This document shows positions 6,194 through 8,684 of a stretch of DNA of 8,684 nucleotides, piece after piece. Source of the stretch: Clostridia bacterium (lineage in GTDB: Bacteria > Bacillota_A > Clostridia > Oscillospirales > Butyricicoccaceae); assembly GCA_017548175.1 (NCBI GenBank), contig JAFYMZ010000180.1, positions 1 to 8,684 on the forward strand, in the 5' to 3' direction. Positions within the stretch are counted from its first letter, which is position 1. Each line of letters opens with the position of its first letter. A program made the position numbers and the translations under genes. The notes under the pieces are model-generated. The model did not search any database, was not told where the DNA came from, and was given only the letters and a program-made list of their open reading frames with translations.

Positions 6194-6295
6194 TCAAATA
6201 GAAATGACCCTTGAGATGTATCTTGCAACTACAATCTCAAGGGTCATTTCTGAGAGTTCTTGGTATCTAACATCATTGATATACCTCTCTTTCAT
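6194..6295 (-). CDS. Possible 33-residue small protein (alternative: 10-residue ORF at 6276-6244)
   Basis: From ATG at 6295 the frame reads MKERYINDVRYQELSEMTLE then IVVARYISRVISI and stops at 6194. The mixed charged/hydrophobic composition looks protein-like, but no ribosome site precedes it. A second frame from ATG at 6276 (MMLDTKNSQK, stop at 6244) has an ideal GAGAGG 7 nt upstream but is only ten codons. Both run into the 18-bp inverted repeat. Neither matches a family I know, and either or both may be untranslated. Confidence 0.25.
   Translation of the reverse strand: MKERYINDVRYQELSEMTLEIVVARYISRVISI
6200..6251. repeat. 18-bp perfect inverted repeat with 16-nt loop
   Basis: AGAAATGACCCTTGAGAT (6200-6217) and ATCTCAAGGGTCATTTCT (6234-6251) are exact reverse complements. 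It is the longest perfect stem noticed in the window. On the minus strand it is followed by ATTTGATG rather than a clean T-tract, so it is only a poor terminator by itself. Confidence 0.9.
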
Positions 6296-6374
6296 TAGAT
6301 TCACGAAACTACAGGAATGCTTCGTGTTCGACTCTTATCTATTACCATCGAGCTTTTGCTCTTTGGTTGTCTAT

Positions 6375-6403
6375 ACTATAGCACAGGAATCCCGGCTTTT
6401 CAA
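6375..6403 (-). promoter_or_regulatory. Leftward promoter of the structured RNA unit
   Basis: On the minus strand TTGAAA (6403-6398), 17 nt, TATAGT (6380-6375). Expected start near 6368. Nothing else on this strand needs a promoter here, which is the main argument for the ncRNA/small-gene call. Confidence 0.65.
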
Positions 6404-6478
6404 TTGGGAATGTTCTATGAAAATTTACTGTATTTTTTGTGCATAAGGGAGAACTTCTTTTGACATGGCTGGAAAGCA

Positions 6479-6508
6479 TTGACACGCCATTGCGCACGGT
6501 GCTATAAT
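6479..6508 (+). promoter_or_regulatory. Strong rightward promoter with no gene behind it
   Basis: Perfect TTGACA (6479-6484), 18 nt, perfect TATAAT (6503-6508). The predicted start near 6515 is only about 8 nt before the hairpin at 6522-6546, and the next genes lie on the opposite strand. Confidence 0.75.
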
Positions 6509-6521
6509 AAAAATGTTGAGT

Positions 6522-6553
6522 GACTGTCGGGTGACCCCCGGCGGTCTTTTTTT
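6522..6553 (+). terminator. Terminator directly after the orphan promoter
   Basis: GACTGTCGGG (6522-6531) pairs with CCCGGCGGTC (6537-6546), with two G-U pairs and a 5-nt loop, then seven Ts (6547-6553). Rightward transcripts from 6515 would be about 40 nt long. On the other strand the hairpin may help end the rhodanese transcript. Confidence 0.75.
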
Positions 6554-6557
6554 ATGC

Positions 6558-6590
6558 ACAACAGCCAACCCAAAGCGGGTTGGCTGTTGT
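6558..6590 (-). terminator. Hairpin after the rhodanese gene (probable transcript end)
   Basis: A 14-bp perfect stem, ACAACAGCCAACCC (6558-6571) with GGGTTGGCTGTTGT (6577-6590), and a 5-nt loop lie 33 nt past the rhodanese stop. No T-tract follows on the minus strand, so it may act with the next hairpin (6522-6546) or as an RNA-stabilising 3' end. Confidence 0.55.
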
Positions 6591-6622
6591 CTTACAGGAA
6601 TGGATGAAAGAAGGATTTTCTG

Positions 6623-6940
6623 TTATTCCAGCGGGCCGTCGTAATCTACGATGCCGCCAATATTGGTCACACGGGAATACCCCAGCTTTTTCAGCACGCC
6701 GGCCATACGGCTGCTTCTGGCGCCGCTGTGGCAATAAACGAACACGGGGGTATCTTTGTCCGGGATCAGGTTTTCTGCCTGATTCCAGGCCTGCAGCGGC
6801 AGATTCAGGCTGCCTGCGATGTGCCCCGACCGATATTCTTCGGGAGAGCGGGCATCCAGCAATACGGCACCCGGCGTTGCGGCATAGGTCTCCAGGCCTT
6901 TTTTCAAATTGGGTTTGTTCAGCAGATCCAGCACCGACAT
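6623..6940 (-). CDS. Single-domain rhodanese-like sulfurtransferase
   Basis: A 105-residue protein made of one rhodanese domain. It shows LLDARSPEEYRSGHIAGSLN (residues 27-46; D29 and R31 are the usual charged residues, H40-I41 the CH2A-type motif) and the active-site loop C70-H-S-G-A-R-S, six residues long as in sulfur (not arsenate/phosphatase) rhodaneses. C70 would carry a persulfide. GGAGG precedes the start, and only 15 nt separate it from the thioredoxin stop, so the two genes form an operon. Thioredoxin could reduce the persulfide or the thiol after sulfur transfer. No second domain, signal peptide or membrane segment is present. Confidence 0.87.
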   Translation of the reverse strand: MSVLDLLNKPNLKKGLETYAATPGAVLLDARSPEEYRSGHIAGSLNLPLQAWNQAENLIPDKDTPVFVYCHSGARSSRMAGVLKKLGYSRVTNIGGIVDYDGPLE

Positions 6941-6955
6941 CTTCTGTGCCTCCTT

Positions 6956-7261
6956 TTACATCATTGCCAAAATGGCTTCTTTATCTTTTTCACCGGTAGA
7001 GCGATCGACCACTTCACCGTTTCGAATGACCAGCAGCGTGGGGATGCTCATCACGCGGAACTTGCGCGCCAATTCCTTCTGCTCGTCCACATTGACCTTG
7101 CCCACTTTCCAATCTTGGCGTTCCGCCGCGATTTCCTCTACCAAAGGCAATACCGCACGGCAAGGTCCGCACCAAGGTGCCCAAAAGTCCAGCAGCACAG
7201 GCTTGTCCGACTGCATCACTTCGCGCTCAAAATTATCCTTATCAATCAAAATCGCAGACAT
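6956..7261 (-). CDS. trxA: Thioredoxin
   Basis: A 101-residue cytoplasmic thioredoxin. The redox motif W30-C31-G32-P33-C34 lies in LLDFWAPWCGPCR, D25 is the usual buried Asp, and the cis-proline is P74 (SIPTLLV). Length and C-terminal TGEKDKEAILAMM fit family norms, slightly short at the C-terminus. It reduces protein disulfides using electrons from thioredoxin reductase, which is not in the window. The start at 7261 is preceded by AAAAGGAGG; the frame is open to 7360 but that part lies upstream of the promoter. It is the first gene of the operon with the rhodanese, controlled from 7295-7323. Confidence 0.92.
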   Translation of the reverse strand: MSAILIDKDNFEREVMQSDKPVLLDFWAPWCGPCRAVLPLVEEIAAERQDWKVGKVNVDEQKELARKFRVMSIPTLLVIRNGEVVDRSTGEKDKEAILAMM

Positions 7262-7294
7262 GGGATATCCTCCTTTTGGTTTTTTCTTGCTTAT

Positions 7295-7323
7295 AGTATA
7301 CCACATAGGTATACATTTTTCCA
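7295..7323 (-). promoter_or_regulatory. Promoter of the thioredoxin-rhodanese operon
   Basis: On the minus strand TGGAAA (7323-7318), 17 nt, TATACT (7300-7295). The predicted start near 7288 gives a short leader. The -10 box is covered by the palindrome at 7296-7314. Confidence 0.65.
7296..7314. promoter_or_regulatory. 19-bp palindromic operator candidate over the trx promoter
   Basis: GTATACC-ACATA-GGTATAC has perfect 7-bp arms and a 5-nt centre. It overlaps the -10 box and spacer, so binding would repress. The arms are loosely like CsoR/CstR-family sites (ATACC...GGTAT); CstR senses persulfide and controls rhodaneses in other Firmicutes, which makes it one candidate, unproven. Confidence 0.6.
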
Positions 7324-7364
7324 TAGGTTTTTTGCATTTTTTTATAATTTTTTTGCGCATTATG

Positions 7365-7409
7365 AAAACAAAGCTGTGCAGAACCCGGGTTCCGCCACAG
7401 CGTTGTTTT
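7365..7409. terminator. Long bidirectional hairpin upstream of the trx promoter
   Basis: AAAACAA-A-GCTGTG (7365-7378) pairs with CACAGC-G-TTGTTTT (7396-7409) around an inner GAACCC/GGGTTC stem (7381-7392). Both strands end in TTGTTTT, so it can work either way. It would shield the trx promoter from leftward read-through. Confidence 0.6.
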
Positions 7410-7600
7410 ACTGCAAATCATTATCTCGCTTATCGATTGGTAAGCAGTCATGCCGACCCTGCCGGATCACCTTGCCGCAATGATACGCAATATTCAGTTG
7501 GTGTGCGGAAAAACAAAAAACTGCAGCAACCCAAATGGATCGCTGCAGCCGTATTCCCGCAACAAATGTCAAGATTGCGCACAGCGGATTTCAGGATCAT
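7410..7600. other. Stretch without a supported gene
   Basis: Apart from the terminator at 7511-7548, this stretch holds one rightward frame from ATG at 7450 to a stop at 7602 (50 codons; cysteines at 19, 25, 40 and 43). It has no ribosome site and overlaps the T-tract of a leftward terminator, so I do not call it a gene. No tRNA or other RNA was seen. Confidence 0.5.
7511..7548 (-). terminator. Leftward intrinsic terminator
   Basis: CTGCAGC (7521-7527) pairs with GCTGCAG (7542-7548); on the minus strand the stem is followed by TTTTTTGTTTTT. It is the second of three hairpins facing leftward traffic between the guaA remnant and the trx promoter. Confidence 0.65.
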
Positions 7601-7636
7601 AAAAGCCCCCGGAAGCAATGCTGCTTCCGGAGGCTT
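7601..7636 (-). terminator. Probable native guaA terminator
   Basis: AAGCC-C-CCGGAAGCA (7603-7617) pairs with TGCTTCCGG-A-GGCTT (7622-7636), with one mismatch and an ATGC loop. On the minus strand it is followed by TTTT. It lies 14 nt past the TAA at 7651-7653, as expected for the end of a leftward guaA. Confidence 0.7.
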
Positions 7637-7650
7637 GTTGGTTTTATTGA

Positions 7651-7672
7651 TTATTCCCACTCGCTTACGAGT
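7651..7672 (-). pseudogene. guaA: 3'-terminal guaA codons: probable attachment site of an integrated element
   Basis: The minus strand reads GAG TGG GAA TAA (7662-7651), Glu-Trp-Glu-stop. GMP synthases commonly end in TIEWE, and the 3' end of guaA is a known target for integrative elements. A terminator follows but no guaA coding sequence precedes it. The core is overlapped by a short inverted repeat ACTCG-CTTA-CGAGT (7659-7672), typical of a tyrosine-recombinase crossover site. Only about four codons match, so the call is inference; the intact guaA should lie at the far end of the element, to the right. Confidence 0.55.
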
Positions 7673-7772
7673 TCTTTCCCACAGTTACTTTTCGCCTTAT
7701 TTTGGGCTAATTTCCGTGAGATTTCTCTCGTTTTGCTTCGTTTTTCTCTGTATTCTCTGTGTTATCAGCCCG

Positions 7773-7807
7773 TTTGGTACTGTTTTGGTATCAAAGTTTG
7801 GTATCAA
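7773..7807. repeat. Short direct repeats, possible integrase arm sites
   Basis: TTTGGTA occurs at 7773-7779, 7784-7790 and 7797-7803; the last two extend to identical TTTGGTATCAA copies (7784-7794 and 7797-7807). Spacings of 11 and 13 bp are near one helical turn, about 110 bp from the att-like core. This resembles arm-type binding sites of tyrosine integrases. Confidence 0.5.
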
Positions 7808-7921
7808 TTTTCTGAAAAATCGGCGGAGAAAAAATTCGTTATTCTTTTTGAGCAAGTGATACCGTAACTGATGATATGTTGCAAATGGCTTGTAAGTTAG
7901 TATTCCTTGGTGAGCAAAGAC

Positions 7922-7950
7922 ATTATATCATATTACGTAGCGCATTACAA
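7922..7950 (-). promoter_or_regulatory. Possible leftward promoter inside the element end
   Basis: On the minus strand TTGTAA (7950-7945), 17 nt, perfect TATAAT (7927-7922). No gene follows before the guaA remnant. In AT-rich DNA this could be chance. Confidence 0.35.
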
Positions 7951-7989
7951 ACATAACAATACATCATATTTAATAATCGATGTATGTAC

Positions 7990-8340
7990 TCATTTTATTT
8001 CCAAACGGATATACGCTGTACCAGGAGGAGCCACTATTCTAGGTCCACGTTCTCCGGATATTGGAGTATCCGTTCGCGTCGATAAATCACCATCATTCAG
8101 TGCAATCATGAATGGCTTAATGATTCTGTCTTTCGGAATACCATTAAGAATATACTTTTGTGTTGGATTATATGGCGCAAATAAGTCGTAAACATTACGT
8201 AACGTAGTGATGACTTCGTGCGCAATTTGTCGAACAAGAGCATATTGAAGGTATTTAATTGCTATCGTATCTCCACTTGGAGCAATGTGCGTTAAAATGT
8301 TGGCAGTGCTTGTGATAATACCCTTATAGACTGAATCCAT
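7990..8340 (-). CDS. Hypothetical protein, possibly truncated at its N-terminus
   Basis: I do not recognise this 116-residue frame. It has natural-looking composition: about 80 residues rich in aliphatic and helical residues (SVYKGIITSTANILTHIAPS, then IKYLQYALVRQIAHEVITTL), followed by a Gly/Pro-rich end, TPISGERGPRIVAPPGTAYI-RLEIK, which resembles the close of a beta-sandwich but is not diagnostic. No signal peptide. No clear ribosome site precedes the ATG at 8340, which falls exactly where the sequence changes to an unrelated fragment, so the true N-terminus may be missing. Codons are AT-rich compared with the left-hand genes. The hairpin ATACATC/GATGTAT (7959-7985) lies just past the stop. 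Confidence 0.5.
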   Translation of the reverse strand: MDSVYKGIITSTANILTHIAPSGDTIAIKYLQYALVRQIAHEVITTLRNVYDLFAPYNPTQKYILNGIPKDRIIKPFMIALNDGDLSTRTDTPISGERGPRIVAPPGTAYIRLEIK

Positions 8341-8684
8341 CTTATTGAAGTTATCGACATGCAGAAGCCCGGAGAGGTGTTTGAATTCGACGGCATGAAG
8401 GTGAAGGTGCTTGGCGTGGCCAACGAATACACAAACAATCCCTATAACAATTCGTCAACCATCCTAAGGGTATGGGACAGAAAGAAATCCATTGTCTTTC
8501 TGGGAGATGCCGGAGTGGAATGTGGCGACAAGGTTCTGAACGGTCCTTTCCGCAACGACCTTGACTGCGAATACCTGCAAATGGCACACCACGGACAGCA
8601 GGGATGCTCGGAAGATTTCTACCGTTCCGTGAAATTCCGCGTATGCCTTTGGCCCACTCCTACATGGGTGTGGAACAACAATCA
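8341..8684 (+). pseudogene. Metallo-beta-lactamase-fold hydrolase fragment (N-terminus missing, runs off the window)
   Basis: The frame is open from 8335 to the window edge. It reads LIEVIDMQKPGEVFEFDGMK, then NNSSTILRVWDRKKSIVFLGDAG (the GD aspartate is a usual metal ligand), then LDCEYLQMAHHGQQGCSEDF with the late His pair, and CLWPTPTWVW. This is the C-terminal half of an MBL-fold protein of the ComEC-like soluble type; the HxHxDH signature that should lie upstream is absent. An in-frame TGA sits at 8332-8334 and no ribosome site precedes the first ATG (8359), so it is not a functional start. Either a real truncation or an assembly join. Confidence 0.7.

Larger units (their letters stand above)
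6150..6368 (-). ncRNA. Predicted ~220-nt structured leftward RNA or small-protein transcript
   Basis: A promoter of TTGAAA-17-TATAGT (6403-6375) and a terminator (6179-6150) bound a self-contained leftward unit with no standard gene. Inside, in transcript order, are a GAGC-AAAA-GCTC hairpin (about 6345-6356), a CACGAA/TTCGTG hairpin (about 6302-6327), a GAGAGG ribosome-like site (6289-6284) that can pair in part with downstream ATACC/TCTC, tiny reading frames, and an 18-bp perfect stem (6251-6234 with 6217-6200). Composition is AT-richer than the flanking genes. It could be a regulatory RNA, a type I toxin-like mRNA or a MITE remnant. I recognise no known RNA family. Confidence 0.5.
7659..8340. 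mobile_element. Probable end of an element integrated at guaA
   Basis: From the att-like site rightward the DNA becomes AT-rich and unlike the left-hand genes. It has tandem TTTGGTATCAA repeats close to the core, a pyrimidine-rich tract, and an unrecognised ORF. No integrase is visible. The right boundary is unknown; 8340 is used because the sequence changes abruptly there. Confidence 0.4.

Noticed and set aside
6108..6446. 112-codon rightward frame after the GNAT gene
   Set aside because: It crosses the 18-bp inverted repeat and two promoter/terminator signals on the other strand, starts inside the GNAT gene and has no ribosome site.
7567..7572. TTGACA on the minus strand as a promoter
   Set aside because: No -10 box at 16-18 nt.
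7450..7602. 50-codon rightward frame with four cysteines (C-x5-C and C-x2-C), ending just before a hairpin
   Set aside because: No ribosome site, no promoter, and it overlaps the leftward terminator at 7511-7548; the hairpin after it is better explained as the guaA terminator.
7651..7672. tRNA 3' end as the integration target
   Set aside because: No tRNA cloverleaf or CCA-adjacent T-arm could be formed; the codons fit guaA instead.
7710..7936. About 75 open codons leftward, with ...LIPNFDTKTVPNGLITQRI...
   Set aside because: It looked like it might be an integrase C-terminus, but there is no ATG, ribosome site or recombinase motif (R-H-R-Y), and the frame starts after a stop.
7907..8191. 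94-codon rightward frame opposite the hypothetical protein
   Set aside because: Composition is less protein-like, there is no ribosome site, and the opposite frame (7990-8340) is longer and more natural.

Overview
The window looks like a chromosomal segment of a Gram-positive anaerobe of the Clostridia, perhaps an Oscillospiraceae-type gut bacterium. That assignment is inference. It rests on AGGAGG-type ribosome sites at nearly every gene, compact promoters close to TTGACA/TATAAT, frequent intrinsic terminators, moderately GC-rich coding sequence, and the gene families present (ECF S-component, AtoE-type carrier, GufA-type ZIP, 'EHIGD' uracil permease). No rRNA, tRNA, CRISPR array or transposase was found.

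Positions 1-1400 (leftward): the 5' end of an AtoE-family short-chain fatty-acid carrier, then a complete gene whose product has all three active-site motifs of peptidase family S11 (D-Ala-D-Ala carboxypeptidases) in rotated order: KTG first, then SxxK, then SxN. This looks like a natural circular permutation and is the most unusual gene in the window. Positions 1500-6160 (rightward): an ECF transporter S-component translationally coupled to an M24 aminopeptidase-type enzyme, a ZIP metal transporter, a UraA-type uracil permease and a GNAT acetyltransferase, mostly with their own promoters and hairpin terminators. The genes form small independent transcription units rather than one pathway.

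Positions 6150-6620 hold no ordinary gene but are rich in signals: a leftward promoter, an 18-bp perfect inverted repeat, tiny overlapping reading frames and a leftward terminator together outline a ~220-nt RNA or small-protein gene. Beside it, a strong rightward promoter is followed within ~40 nt by a terminator. Positions 6623-7323 (leftward) are a thioredoxin-rhodanese operon with a 19-bp palindrome over its -10 box, which suggests redox or sulfur-responsive control.

Positions 7365-7640 carry three hairpins able to stop leftward transcription. At 7651-7662 the leftward strand reads GAG TGG GAA TAA, the usual last codons of guaA, followed by a terminator but with no guaA body upstream. This fits an element integrated at the 3' end of guaA; AT-rich DNA with short direct repeats begins there. 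The element side holds one unrecognised leftward ORF. At about 8340 the sequence switches abruptly to a rightward fragment of a metallo-beta-lactamase-fold protein lacking its N-terminus, so the right end is either a recombination junction or an assembly chimera.
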